Assembly: GCA_945872775.1 (NCBI GenBank)
Contig: CAMCBC010000003.1
Span: 1 to 42,365, forward strand
Direction of reading: 5' to 3'
Length of the DNA: 42,365 nucleotides
Origin: Spirosoma fluviale
Lineage (GTDB): Bacteria > Bacteroidota > Bacteroidia > Cytophagales > Cyclobacteriaceae
Positions 20,326 through 32,083 of the stretch are shown here, in pieces. Each line of letters opens with the position of its first letter. The first letter of the stretch is position 1. The notes below the pieces were generated by a model that saw only the letters and a program-made list of their open reading frames with translations, made no database searches and had not been told where the DNA came from. A program made the position numbers and the translations under genes.

Positions 20326-20832
20326 ATGAAAAAGTTATTGCTTCTTCTTTCTTTAACGATCTGCATGGGATCCTGCAAAGATGCCGATGAAAATCAGTAT
20401 TCTGGAAGAAGCATGGAAGTTGAACTTTTTCAAGCCAGTACCTATGCCTACAAAGGTACAGTAGAATTTAGGGAATTGGTTGACGGCAACTTGGAATTAG
20501 CGTTACGAATGGATGGCGCTAAATCGTCCACTGCGTATGCCTATCCTGCACATTTGCATTTTGGAGGTTACGACCAAGCCAATGCTCCGATTGCTCATCT
20601 TTTAAATCCTTTGCCAGCCACGCAATTGACCTCAACCACCCAGTTGGGTAAACTATCCGATGGAAGAAATTTGAAATTTGAGGACCTCAGCAATTTTGAT
20701 GGACATGTAAAAATTCATCTTGCCAACGAAGGCCCTGAATATGCGGTTATTTTGGTTGCCGGAAATATTGGAGCCAAAGCTCGGGCAGAATTCGATCCGG
20801 ATCGAATTGCTGTTTGTGGCAAAAGCTTTTAA
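20326..20832 (+). CDS. putative lipoprotein, possibly CHRD-like
   Basis: Lipobox-type signal MKKLLLLLSLTICMGSCKD; PAHLHFGG segment. Confidence 0.65.
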   Translation: MKKLLLLLSLTICMGSCKDADENQYSGRSMEVELFQASTYAYKGTVEFRELVDGNLELALRMDGAKSSTAYAYPAHLHFGGYDQANAPIAHLLNPLPATQLTSTTQLGKLSDGRNLKFEDLSNFDGHVKIHLANEGPEYAVILVAGNIGAKARAEFDPDRIAVCGKSF

Positions 20833-20836
20833 ATAC

Positions 20837-20873
20837 AAAAGAGGCTGTCTCAATTGATGAGACAGCCTCTTTT
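20837..20873. terminator. bidirectional intrinsic terminator
   Basis: aaaagaggctgtctca-attga-tgagacagcctctttt, 16-bp perfect stem between convergent genes. Confidence 0.88.
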
Positions 20874-20893
20874 GTTTTCGGACTGACTTTTTT

Positions 20894-21490
20894 TTAGTTC
20901 AAAATCACAGGGAAGGTGAGATCCAAATCAGTTTCTCCACCTGCCTGTGCAAAGTTTGCAAAGGTAGGGCTACTGGCACCTGGAAAGCTTTTGTTCAGGT
21001 CGTGTCGAAGTACTACCCGCATGTTGCTGTTGTTGGTACCGGTAGAAGAAGATACGGTTACGATTGTTTTGAGACCTAAGGCGACACCTCCTGCATCGGC
21101 ATATTGAATACTGAAGAAGCTGCTATCAAACACTTGGCCCAAGAAGAAAAATTGATGTGCTGCAGCTTCTGTCAAAATTTCTTGAGTGATGTCTTCCCCT
21201 TTGATTGCGTTGGTGACTTCAATAGTCATCTGGTACTTTTTGCCTTTTGCCAAGCTGATGGACTGAATTGTTGGGGTCTTCCCAACTTCAATGCCTTGAG
21301 GGTCACTTGCTTTGAAACTTAGTACTGATCCAACCAGTGCATTCGATGCATTCAATTCCTGAAACTTTAGCGTAACGTCTGTGATTACTTCACCGTCATT
21401 TTCTTGAGTTGGATCTTCACTCTTGCAAGAAGCGAAACCAAAAACCATTAACGCAAGCAGGTAAAGGGATACTTTTCTTAGGTTTTTCAT
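20894..21490 (-). CDS. lipoprotein paired with TonB-dependent receptor
   Basis: Lipobox FGFASCKSE; located directly downstream of the TonB receptor on the same strand. Confidence 0.7.
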   Translation of the reverse strand: MKNLRKVSLYLLALMVFGFASCKSEDPTQENDGEVITDVTLKFQELNASNALVGSVLSFKASDPQGIEVGKTPTIQSISLAKGKKYQMTIEVTNAIKGEDITQEILTEAAAHQFFFLGQVFDSSFFSIQYADAGGVALGLKTIVTVSSSTGTNNSNMRVVLRHDLNKSFPGASSPTFANFAQAGGETDLDLTFPVILN

Positions 21491-21501
21491 GGCAATTAAA
21501 T

Positions 21502-23805
21502 TTAGAATTGGTAATTGAGTTTTAGTTGAAAATTTCTTCCCATATCGGCTGTGAAATACCGAAAACGGTTCATGTATTCTTTGAATTCAGTATTCAACAG
21601 GTTATTCACCTGCATACTCACACTGAAATCATGTTTGAAAAGCTGTATTTTTTTGGAAAAGCCCACATTCACCAAGGAGTAGGCTGGAGGTGCAGGGGCA
21701 AGGTCAAAATCGGGTTCTCGACTTTGTTGGGCGACCAAAACCTGGCTTAGCGTCAGGCGGTTTTGACGTTCTGTATCTTTTCCAAATTCATAGGAAAGTC
21801 CCCAATCCATCCGGTCAGATGGGATAAATGGGAAGTAACGGTTCGTTTCGGTATTTTTTGCGCGAATGATGGAACCCTTTGCATAGCCCTTGAAATGATC
21901 GGAGAAATTGTAAGTTCCGGATAGATCGAAGCCATAAAAGAAAGCGTCAGCTTGGAGGTATTCGTAAACGTTGAAGGTTCCTCGTAAGCTTACGAAAGTT
22001 TCTCCAGTAGGATTCAGATAGATGTAATCTTGAATCTTGTTTGTGTAGCCAGTCAATTCGATGCTGGTTCGCTTGGTTTCATACTCCAATGAATTGACCC
22101 ATTTGAGGGACTTTTCTGAAGTTAAGTCTGCATCCCCAAGTTCGACGGCAGCAGCACCATGGTGCAGTCCCTGGCTAAAAAGCTCATTTACATTTGGGGG
22201 TCTCCAAGCGGTACCTAGGTTGGAGGTAAAGGCCAAATTGGCATTGAGTTGGTACATGCCTCCCAGAAAAGCTGAACCATTTTGATAGTTCAGATTGGCT
22301 TCCTGCAGGTCATTGCCGATGTATCTGGCAGCTGAAAGCGTTCTGTAATCGTATCGAAGCCCTGCTTCCAATTCCAAAGGACCTTTCAGGTATTTTTCCA
22401 TGAGGTAAACACCCGCATTTACCAGATCGTAATTTGGGATTAGTGGAGTTACGCCTGTTCCTGGCAAGTTGCTGTTGGCTTGCTGAATCAGGTTTAGTCC
22501 CATGGATCCTGTCCACTGGGATTTTAAATTGTGCTCTAGAAACAGTTCTGCGGTATTGGTAAACAGTTCCAAATCCAAGCTTGGACGTGCATTCAAATCA
22601 CCCCTTCGCCGATCAAATTCTTGGCGGTTGTTTTGTTGGAAACCATACTGAAAATTGAGTTTCCAGGAGGGATTCAAGTGGTAATGCGCTTTGACTTTGG
22701 CCAAGTGGTGCGTGACCACTTGTTTGGGATTGTTGATGGTGTAGGTAAAGTCAGCTTGGGTAAAAGGGGCTCCATTTTCTATGATTTCAAGCAAATCAGA
22801 GAGGTTACCGGTATGTGAATCGCGGAGAATGCCCAGTTGGGTAGTAAAGTAGCTGTAGTAGACCTCTGTTCCTAGTTTGGTGGAACTGTAACCCAATGCG
22901 GCAGAGCCACTAACTTCCGACATGCCGGTATTGCCTTGGAAATACTGGGGAGTTCGGACATTTCCTGCGCGTCTTGCGGCTCCTTGAATTCGGTAGCCAA
23001 GGCCTTTGATTATGTTAGAACCACCAGAATGAGACACAGCTACATTTCCAGCCCTACCATTGCTATGGCCGACTAAGTTGAGTTCTGTTTTGGATTGATC
23101 TGTTGTAGGCAGGGCAGGGGGATTGACTAAAATCACGCCTCCCATCGCTTCAGGCCCGTAGCGAACCGTCTCTGCACCCTTGATTACTGTGAGTTCATCC
23201 GCCAAAAAAGGATCAATTTCTGGGGCATGTTCCGCTCCCCACTGTTGCCCTTCCAGCCGGATTCCATTGTTAAGAATTAGGATTCGGTTGCTGTGAAGCC
23301 CATGGATGACGGGTTTGGATATCGTATTTCCCGTGGAGAAGGTGGTTACGCCTGCTACACGCTTCAAACTTTCACCCAAACTTTCGCCTCGAGATTGCAA
23401 GAGGGCTTCCCCATAGAGGGTGGATACTGCGGTGGTGGTTTGCACAGCCTCTCGGTGCCCATGTACCTCTACGCCCGATAGTGCTACCGCTTCTTCCTCC
23501 ATTTTGAAAGTCAAGTTGCTGGTACCCGCACTGAGCTGGATGCTCTGCTTGATCTCCTTGTGACCAATAAACGTGATTTGGATGGTCTTTTTGCCAGGGC
23601 AGAGATTGCGGAAAGTAAAGTTTCCATTTGCATCTGTGGCCACTCCAATAGATGATTCAGGAAGCCAAACGTATGCCGCTTCTATCGGTTGGTTATTCTC
23701 CAAATGAAGCACCTTCCCTCGAAGGACGAGGTCGCATTGTTGTGCGGAAAGGGTACTTAGGGATAGTGCCATACCGAGACAAAGCATAACAGCTTTTTGA
23801 ATCAT
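21502..23805 (-). CDS. TonB-dependent receptor with N-terminal carboxypeptidase-regulatory-like domain
   Basis: LRGKVLHLENNQPIEAAYVWLPES; plug IKGAETVRYGPEAMGGVILV; C-terminal aromatic FQLKLNYQF. Start at MIQKAVML (23805). Confidence 0.93.
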   Translation of the reverse strand: MIQKAVMLCLGMALSLSTLSAQQCDLVLRGKVLHLENNQPIEAAYVWLPESSIGVATDANGNFTFRNLCPGKKTIQITFIGHKEIKQSIQLSAGTSNLTFKMEEEAVALSGVEVHGHREAVQTTTAVSTLYGEALLQSRGESLGESLKRVAGVTTFSTGNTISKPVIHGLHSNRILILNNGIRLEGQQWGAEHAPEIDPFLADELTVIKGAETVRYGPEAMGGVILVNPPALPTTDQSKTELNLVGHSNGRAGNVAVSHSGGSNIIKGLGYRIQGAARRAGNVRTPQYFQGNTGMSEVSGSAALGYSSTKLGTEVYYSYFTTQLGILRDSHTGNLSDLLEIIENGAPFTQADFTYTINNPKQVVTHHLAKVKAHYHLNPSWKLNFQYGFQQNNRQEFDRRRGDLNARPSLDLELFTNTAELFLEHNLKSQWTGSMGLNLIQQANSNLPGTGVTPLIPNYDLVNAGVYLMEKYLKGPLELEAGLRYDYRTLSAARYIGNDLQEANLNYQNGSAFLGGMYQLNANLAFTSNLGTAWRPPNVNELFSQGLHHGAAAVELGDADLTSEKSLKWVNSLEYETKRTSIELTGYTNKIQDYIYLNPTGETFVSLRGTFNVYEYLQADAFFYGFDLSGTYNFSDHFKGYAKGSIIRAKNTETNRYFPFIPSDRMDWGLSYEFGKDTERQNRLTLSQVLVAQQSREPDFDLAPAPPAYSLVNVGFSKKIQLFKHDFSVSMQVNNLLNTEFKEYMNRFRYFTADMGRNFQLKLNYQF

Positions 23806-23845
23806 AGTTGCAAAAGTAAAGGTTTGCTTAAATTTACCTAATGTT

Positions 23846-23864
23846 TTTGTAACAAAGTTGCAAA
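23846..23864. promoter_or_regulatory. near-perfect palindrome upstream of TonB receptor, candidate operator
   Basis: TTTGTAAC-AAA-GTTGCAAA, 7 of 8 arm positions pair; 41-59 nt upstream of the start at 23805; GTTGCAAA also occurs at 23807-23814. Confidence 0.5.
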
Positions 23865-23929
23865 TGATGACCAAAGGTAAAATTTATGGATGTACTGCCT
23901 ACTTGCTTGAGGGGTTTGGGCAAGACAAA

Positions 23930-23957
23930 AAAAATCCAGCAATGAGGCTGGATTTTT
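23930..23957 (-). terminator. intrinsic terminator downstream of the 4-TM protein gene
   Basis: aaaaatccagc-aatgag-gctggattttt. Confidence 0.75.
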
Positions 23958-23980
23958 AAATTTTAACTGACTGAAAAAGA

Positions 23981-24418
23981 TCAGTTGCCTAGCCAGCTAG
24001 CCCAAGGAATGCGGCTTAAGATCAAGAGTAACCCTACAGCATACATCATGTAGATGCTTCTAAATTTGGCAGTAGAACTTTCCAATTTCTTGGCGCGGAT
24101 AAAACCAACAGAAATCAATACGATCGCTAGAATATTGATGAGCGGGTGTTCCAAGGCGGTCAAACGAGCAGTAGCATCAGACATGGCACCACCACCTGCC
24201 AGCAAGGAAAAGCCGATTGGACTTACGAAGTAGAGAATCAAACCTACCAAAAGTTGGATGTGGCAAAGAATAAATGCGATCAAGGCGATTTTGCGGTCTT
24301 TCTCCTGAAAGTCTCTACCTGAGAGTGCGCCGACTAAGGCCCAAATAATGACAAGAACCAAGGCAAGCAGTGCTAAGTAAGCTAGGCCGGAGTGGGTGTG
24401 TTGAAGTCCAGTATACAT
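23981..24418 (-). CDS. small 4-TM membrane protein (cytochrome b-like annotation in Bacteroidota)
   Basis: 145 aa, four hydrophobic segments, conserved histidines (LQHTHSGLAYL, LCHIQLLVG, EHPLINI). Confidence 0.6.
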   Translation of the reverse strand: MYTGLQHTHSGLAYLALLALVLVIIWALVGALSGRDFQEKDRKIALIAFILCHIQLLVGLILYFVSPIGFSLLAGGGAMSDATARLTALEHPLINILAIVLISVGFIRAKKLESSTAKFRSIYMMYAVGLLLILSRIPWASWLGN

Positions 24419-24484
24419 GGATAGGGTGTTTAAGAGATAAATTTTGGTGAACTAGTTAAATTCCGAAGGCAATATCTTTGAAAA

Positions 24485-25666
24485 CTACTCGACATACAAG
24501 ACCAAGCCCTTCAAATATTCAGTTTCAGGATGAAAGCAATTGATGGGATGGTCTGCTGGCTGAGAGAGCTGATGCAGGATGCGGACATTCCGCTTGCTCT
24601 CTAGGGCTGCAGCGGTGATGGTATTCGCAAAAAGCCGTTTGTCCACCACCTGACTGCAGGAGAAGGTAAATAATATGCCACCGGGTTTTATTTTTCGAAG
24701 TGCCTCCGCATTGAGTCGCTTGTAGGCTTGCACCGCATTGTGTCTTGCCTTGAGGCTTTTGGCAAAGGCTGGAGGATCCAATACAATGAGGTCAAAATCC
24801 TCACCAATCTCTCGAATGTATTTGACTACATCCGCTACAATGGACTCGTGCTTGCCTTTGAAACCTGCATTCAGCGCTACGTTTTCATCCGTTAGCTCGA
24901 TTGCCTTTTGAGAAATGTCTACCGAATGCACTTCTTTGGCACCTTCTTGCAGGGCCAGCACGGAAAACCCACCGGAGTAGCAAAAGGTGTTCAGTACCTT
25001 TTTTCCTTTGGAGTAGCTGGCCACCAACTTTCTGTTTTCACGTTGGTCGATGAAAAAGCCTGTTTTCTGTCCTTTTTCCCAGTCGATCTTGTAGCTCGCG
25101 CCGTACTCTTTGACGACATCGGTCTCTGCTTTGCCCCAAACCCATTCGTTGGAGAGCAGTCCTTCCGTTTTGGGAAGCGTTTCAGCGCTTTTGTCGTAAA
25201 CTCCCTTCAGCTGCTTTCCATAAACCGCCTGCAACCCTTCGCTGATGGATGCCAAATGCTGATGCATGCCAATGTTGTGCGCTTGGATTACCGCTGTACC
25301 CTGGTAATAATCGATAATCAAGCCCGGCAAGCCATCGCCTTCCCCATGAACAAGCCGGTAGACGGTGGTTTCCTTTTGGTCGGTGAGCTGCAAAGCTTTT
25401 CGAACTGCATAAGCGGCACCTAGTTTCTCTATCCAAAAAGCGAGGTCAATGGCACGCTCTTCGAAGGAGATGATCCGAACCATGATGGATCCTTGGGAAA
25501 AGTGTCCGATGCCTAAAAACTCATTTTTGGAAGAGTGAACGGCTACCAAATCTCCATTCTTCACCTCGTCCGTTCCTTTGGCAATGGCCCCAGAAAATAC
25601 CCAATGGTGTTTTCTAAGTAGGGAAACTTCTTTTCCTTTTTGGAGGATAAGCTTAGGATAGTTCAT
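24485..25666 (-). CDS. class I SAM-dependent rRNA methyltransferase (RlmI-like)
   Basis: N-terminal PUA-like region (LRKHHWVFSGAI), KTGFFIDQRENR, VLNTFCYSGGFSV, DLIVLDPPAFAKS. Confidence 0.92.
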   Translation of the reverse strand: MNYPKLILQKGKEVSLLRKHHWVFSGAIAKGTDEVKNGDLVAVHSSKNEFLGIGHFSQGSIMVRIISFEERAIDLAFWIEKLGAAYAVRKALQLTDQKETTVYRLVHGEGDGLPGLIIDYYQGTAVIQAHNIGMHQHLASISEGLQAVYGKQLKGVYDKSAETLPKTEGLLSNEWVWGKAETDVVKEYGASYKIDWEKGQKTGFFIDQRENRKLVASYSKGKKVLNTFCYSGGFSVLALQEGAKEVHSVDISQKAIELTDENVALNAGFKGKHESIVADVVKYIREIGEDFDLIVLDPPAFAKSLKARHNAVQAYKRLNAEALRKIKPGGILFTFSCSQVVDKRLFANTITAAALESKRNVRILHQLSQPADHPINCFHPETEYLKGLVLYVE

Positions 25667-27050
25667 CGGGAGTTAAAGTTTTGGTGGGAAAAATGTAGCT
25701 GCCTACACCCATGGCTAATGCACTGGCGAAAAGTCCAATGAGATGCGTTTCTTGATTGGGTACAAGCATTTCTGCAACAAGATAGGCAGCTGTGCCTACA
25801 AATAAGGCAAGAAATGCTCCGCTGGGCGAGGCTTTTTTCCAATACAATCCTGCAGTAAGGGGAACAAAAAGGGATACAAGCATCAAAATAGATGCTCCAG
25901 CTACCAGTTCGTAAATATCTGATTTCCAAGAGGCCATGAGTAATGCAATCCCTGCCACTAGGACTACATTGGCTCGGAGGATCCAAAGAAAATGATTGTC
26001 TTTTAAGTTTTTCCCAAAGTAGGGGCGAATCAAATTTTCGGAAATAATCGCCGCAGGAGCAAGAAGCCCAGAACTCGTGGTACTCATAATCGCAGAGATC
26101 AAAGCACCAAAAAAGAGTACTTGAATCGGAAGGTTGGCGTGCTGCAATACCATTGCAGGCAGTAGCATTTGCTTTTCTGCTAGGTTCAGCTCAGGATATA
26201 GGATTTTGGCTCCTAAAGCGATGAACAAGGGCAGCAACCCAAAGGTGAGGTAGAATATGCCTGCAAGATAGGTGGACTGAACGGCTACTTTCTCTGATTT
26301 GGAAGACATCACCCGTTGGTAAATATCCTGAGAGGGGATACTCCCCAAACCCAAAATGATCCAAGCACCAAAGTAAGAAATCCAGGCTGCGAAGTTGGGT
26401 TCAGGAAAAAACTGAAAGCTCTCAGGTGGAGCTTTTTCAAAAATCACTCCAACACCACCTGCTTCAGAAGCGACTAGGTAGGCAACTGCAAGAAGTCCAA
26501 TTACGATCAGCGTGGTCTGCATAAAGTCGGTGATGGAAATGGCCCACATCCCACCCAAGAAGGTGTAGAACACAACAATGCATGCAGAAATAACCACGCC
26601 TTCCATGAGGCTGAGATCGGTAACTGCCCCCAAAACCAAGCTCAAAGCGATCAACTGTGCCGCTACATAGCCAAAGTAGGCAGGAATCATAAAGATGGAG
26701 GCAAAATAGGACAGGCGCTCCCCAAAGATTTTCTTAAATACATCCCCAATGGTCAGTACATTCATGCGATACATGGGACGGAGAAAGAAAAGTCCAAACA
26801 AAATGAGGCAGAGGGCTCCTCCAAAAGGATCCTCAATTACACCCAGAAGGCCTTCTTCTAGGTAAACCGAGGAAGCACCGAAAATAGTCTCTGAGCCAAA
26901 CCAAGTGGCAAAGAGCGCCGATGCAGACAAAAACAAGGGAAGGGATCGGCCAGCTAATACAAAGTCGTTCGAATTTTTCACTAGCCTTGAAGACCAAGCT
27001 CCAATAGCAAGGGTAATGGCCAGGTAAATTAGAATTGCAGTGAGCAGCAC
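25653..27050 (-). CDS. sodium:solute symporter (SSS) family protein
   Basis: NDFVLAGRSLPLFLSASALFATWFGSETIFG; multi-TM; overlaps the RlmI-like gene by 14 nt. Confidence 0.9.
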   Translation of the reverse strand: MLLTAILIYLAITLAIGAWSSRLVKNSNDFVLAGRSLPLFLSASALFATWFGSETIFGASSVYLEEGLLGVIEDPFGGALCLILFGLFFLRPMYRMNVLTIGDVFKKIFGERLSYFASIFMIPAYFGYVAAQLIALSLVLGAVTDLSLMEGVVISACIVVFYTFLGGMWAISITDFMQTTLIVIGLLAVAYLVASEAGGVGVIFEKAPPESFQFFPEPNFAAWISYFGAWIILGLGSIPSQDIYQRVMSSKSEKVAVQSTYLAGIFYLTFGLLPLFIALGAKILYPELNLAEKQMLLPAMVLQHANLPIQVLFFGALISAIMSTTSSGLLAPAAIISENLIRPYFGKNLKDNHFLWILRANVVLVAGIALLMASWKSDIYELVAGASILMLVSLFVPLTAGLYWKKASPSGAFLALFVGTAAYLVAEMLVPNQETHLIGLFASALAMGVGSYIFPTKTLTPDELS

Positions 27051-27067
27051 AGGCCTTAATCGGGGGG

Positions 27068-28753
<1,686 letters not shown>

Positions 28754-28851
28754 TTACTAATCGGCTGAAATTTATCCCTTCACGTATCGCTAAATTGTTT
28801 CATAAATTACTTTTATATTCACCTCGTTATTTGAATGCTACTTCTTTCTCC

Positions 28852-31800
28852 ATGCGAGTGATTTTCCGTACCCTCCTTCTTTTCTTGGTAATACTAGCAT
28901 CCTCTTTGTCGAGCCATGCGCAGCTATCTACCATTGGGAAGGAGTTTTGGTTGGGGTTTATGGAGAATAACCGCAGTTTTCCTACCCCGGGTAATCCTGC
29001 TGGAACACCTGATTTTGCAGTCATTCTCATTACTGCAACAGAAAACACCACAGGAGTGATTGAGTATCTAAATCAAACCGCTCCATTTACCCTAACGGCT
29101 GGGCAACAATATATTTTCAGGTTATCTTCTTTCGATTTGGATTTGCTGCACCGTAGTTCTGCAGTGATAGAAAACCTCGGAATTCACATTACATCGTCAG
29201 GAAAAATTGCGGTTCATGCCATCAACGAACGCTTTCGAAGTGCAGATGGTACAGTAGTGCTACCCATCACTGCCTTAGGCAAGGACCATTACATCACTTC
29301 GCATTTTGAAGTCAACCCCTCTGCCAACTTAAATATCAACAACGAGAGTACTTTGTTGGTCGTGGCTACGGAAGACAATACACGGGTCGAAATTACACTT
29401 ACTGAAAACTCGGTTTCTGGGCAATTCAAAGGAGCTCCATTTGAAATCACCTTGAATCGAGGACAAAGCTACCAAATCAAAGCTAGGGGTGATCTGACTG
29501 GATCTCGGGCGCGAGTGGTAGGTTCCAATGCAGATGATTGTAAAAAAATCGCGGTATATGGCGGAAATAAGTGGGTTTCCGTAGGTGCTTGTGGACAAGC
29601 CAATGATCACTTGTATCAACAAGCCTATCCTGTCAATACTTGGGGTACTTCTTTTGTACATACCGCGCTTTTGGGAAGATCTTCCGGTGAATTGGTCAAA
29701 GTATTGGCTTCGGAGGACAATACGGAAGTTCGGATCAATGGACTCCTTCAAACCAAGGTATTAAATCGCGGGGAATGGATGTCCTTGGAGTTTGGAGCTA
29801 ACGAATCAGGAAAAATTGATACCTCGAATCCAGCTTCAGTTACCGTATTCTCCAAAAGCCAAGCTTGCAATAAATCTACAGATCCTTTTTTTAATAATGG
29901 GGACCCTTTCATGATCACCTACAGTCCGACCGAGCAGCTTCTGACTCAGTTAGACTTCAATGCATACAGTCTTCCCTCCATTGTCAATCATTATGTAAAC
30001 ATTGTCGTGAAGGCAGGTGAAGAAAATAAAACGCGCTTAGATGGGGTAAATGTTGGCGCGAGTTTTCAAATGCTTCCAGGAGATCCAGCCTATAAAATTG
30101 CCCGAATAGAAATTACTCAGGGAGTTCACAATATTTCCAATCCTTCAGGTTTTACAGCCTACGTCTACGGTTTTGGAAATATTGAGTCCTATGGATATGC
30201 TGCTGGTTCGGCGCTTGTCAATCTAAATTTTGAAACTGAGCCAGATTATGCTTTTGATGTAGTTGGCGAGAATGTAGCCTGTCTCAATCAAGAAGGCGCC
30301 TGGACAGTGAATCCAGAGAATCCTGATTTCACCTATTTTGTTTGGAATTTTGGTGATGGTACTCCGAACAAGGTGGGGAAAAATGTAACACATACCTTCA
30401 CTAAACCAGGAAAGTATGAGGTGATTATTGTGGCCTCCCTGAGTCCAAACTCATGTGATGAACAGGAAGAAACGACCTTCGAAGTGGAGGTTCTGGAGAC
30501 AAAAGTAGAGTTGGTCGGTTCCCAATCCGTTTGTCCATTGGAAGATAAGGTGATGTATCAGGTGAAAAATAAGGAAAACATCTCCCGAATGGTTTTTGAA
30601 GTAGAGGGAGGAACTATCTTACAATCCTATTCGGATTCTGTACTGGTTCAATGGGGACCTTCCAATACCAATGCCAAGGTGCGAGTTCTTCCTTTCTCTG
30701 CCAATGGATGTCCTGGAGCTGCTGTTGAACTACCTGTTGTAGTAAATCTTCGAATTGTAGTCACGGAAGCACTCGGTGAAAAAGAAGTTTGCTTTGATCC
30801 TTCTGTACGGTTTACTTATTCAGCACCTGAACCTTTACCAGGCCGTAGGTACGAATGGATCGTGAAAAATGGAACATTAGTAAGTGGACAAAATTCCCCA
30901 AAAATCGAAGTTATCTGGGATCAAGAAGATATCCTAGGCACGATTGGCTACACTGCCTATAGTGAAGTAGACGCTTCCTGTGCAGGTACAGCGCCTGATA
31001 TTCAAGTTCGAGTGGCCAAGCAACTCACCCTGACCACCCAATCCATTACTAATGTCGCTTGCTTTGGTAATGCTACTGGACAAATCGTGGTAGTAGCCAA
31101 TGGAGGAACAATCAATGCAACAACTTCCTATACCTTCGAATGGTCACACGATGCTGCACTGAAGACTGCTACTGCGTCAAATCTGAAGGCAGGTTTGTAT
31201 TCGGTAAAAGTGACTGATGCCCTCGGCTGTATCCAAAGCATTGCGGACATTGAAGTGAAGGAGCCTCCTTTGCTTCAGCTTTCAAGTGTGACTCCCACAC
31301 CTACCACCTGCTTCGGTAAAAAAGATGGACGGGTAAGATTGGAAGTGATTGGGGGTGTTGGGCCTTATAGTTTGGAGTTTGGAGGGAAACAGACTTTTAC
31401 GGGGGTGTTTGAACTCGATACGCTCAAGAAAGAGAATTATGCTTGGGAGGTGACTGATGCAAATGGCTGTAAAATCCCTGTGACTTTTGAAATCACCTCT
31501 CCACCGCCTTTGGTAGTAGATGTGTCTTTAGCAAAGACTGCCTGTCCTGGTGAAGCCAATGGTGAATTGTTGGTAGTACCATCTGGACCCGAGGGACCTT
31601 TTCAGTTTCTTTGGAATCCATCCTCCCAAACAACGGATTTGGCAACATCCTTGGCAAAGGGTAGCTATACGGTACAAGTCACTGACGCTGCGGGATGCAT
31701 CTCATTTGGAACGGGCATCGTCGTGGAAGAGGCTCCAAAAATCCGAATGCCCAATGCATTTAATCCGACAGAAGCTCCTGGTAAGTTTACAGGAGTATCC

Positions 31801-32001
31801 AATTGTGTGGTTGATTTTTCCATGATTATTTACAACCGTTGGGGACAGCTAGTATATACCGGTACCGAAGGTTGGGACGGGAGTTTTGCGGGGGATATTG
31901 CCCCAACAGGAACCTATTCCTATGCCACTACTTACAGCTACCTGATGGAAGGCAATACGGTGCAAGTGACTTTCCGAGGTTCCGTTTTATTAGTTCGCTA
32001 A
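28852..32001 (+). CDS. large secreted surface protein: IgGFc-binding-like N-terminus, PKD domain, SprB-like repeats, type B T9SS C-terminal domain
   Basis: Signal peptide MRVIFRTLLLFLVILASSLSSHA; TIGKEFWLGFMENN; FVWNFGDGTPNKVGKNVTHTFTKPGKYEVIIVA (PKD); repeats ending YSVKVTDALGC / YAWEVTDANGC / YTVQVTDAAGC; C-terminal PNAFNP...MIIYNRWGQLVYTGTEGWDGSF. Start moved from 28738 to 28852. Confidence 0.88.
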   Translation: MRVIFRTLLLFLVILASSLSSHAQLSTIGKEFWLGFMENNRSFPTPGNPAGTPDFAVILITATENTTGVIEYLNQTAPFTLTAGQQYIFRLSSFDLDLLHRSSAVIENLGIHITSSGKIAVHAINERFRSADGTVVLPITALGKDHYITSHFEVNPSANLNINNESTLLVVATEDNTRVEITLTENSVSGQFKGAPFEITLNRGQSYQIKARGDLTGSRARVVGSNADDCKKIAVYGGNKWVSVGACGQANDHLYQQAYPVNTWGTSFVHTALLGRSSGELVKVLASEDNTEVRINGLLQTKVLNRGEWMSLEFGANESGKIDTSNPASVTVFSKSQACNKSTDPFFNNGDPFMITYSPTEQLLTQLDFNAYSLPSIVNHYVNIVVKAGEENKTRLDGVNVGASFQMLPGDPAYKIARIEITQGVHNISNPSGFTAYVYGFGNIESYGYAAGSALVNLNFETEPDYAFDVVGENVACLNQEGAWTVNPENPDFTYFVWNFGDGTPNKVGKNVTHTFTKPGKYEVIIVASLSPNSCDEQEETTFEVEVLETKVELVGSQSVCPLEDKVMYQVKNKENISRMVFEVEGGTILQSYSDSVLVQWGPSNTNAKVRVLPFSANGCPGAAVELPVVVNLRIVVTEALGEKEVCFDPSVRFTYSAPEPLPGRRYEWIVKNGTLVSGQNSPKIEVIWDQEDILGTIGYTAYSEVDASCAGTAPDIQVRVAKQLTLTTQSITNVACFGNATGQIVVVANGGTINATTSYTFEWSHDAALKTATASNLKAGLYSVKVTDALGCIQSIADIEVKEPPLLQLSSVTPTPTTCFGKKDGRVRLEVIGGVGPYSLEFGGKQTFTGVFELDTLKKENYAWEVTDANGCKIPVTFEITSPPPLVVDVSLAKTACPGEANGELLVVPSGPEGPFQFLWNPSSQTTDLATSLAKGSYTVQVTDAAGCISFGTGIVVEEAPKIRMPNAFNPTEAPGKFTGVSNCVVDFSMIIYNRWGQLVYTGTEGWDGSFAGDIAPTGTYSYATTYSYLMEGNTVQVTFRGSVLLVR
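31051..31731 (+). repeat. three SprB-like protein repeats
   Basis: Units beginning NVACFGNATGQ / TTCFGKKDGR / TACPGEANGE and ending VTDA(L/N/A)GC. Confidence 0.7.
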
Positions 32002-32083
32002 AGGACAGTAGCGGAGAGCTTACTGCTTTCATGCACCCCTTTTCGGATAAAATCCCTAGTTTTGTCTTTTCAACTTTTTTGAA

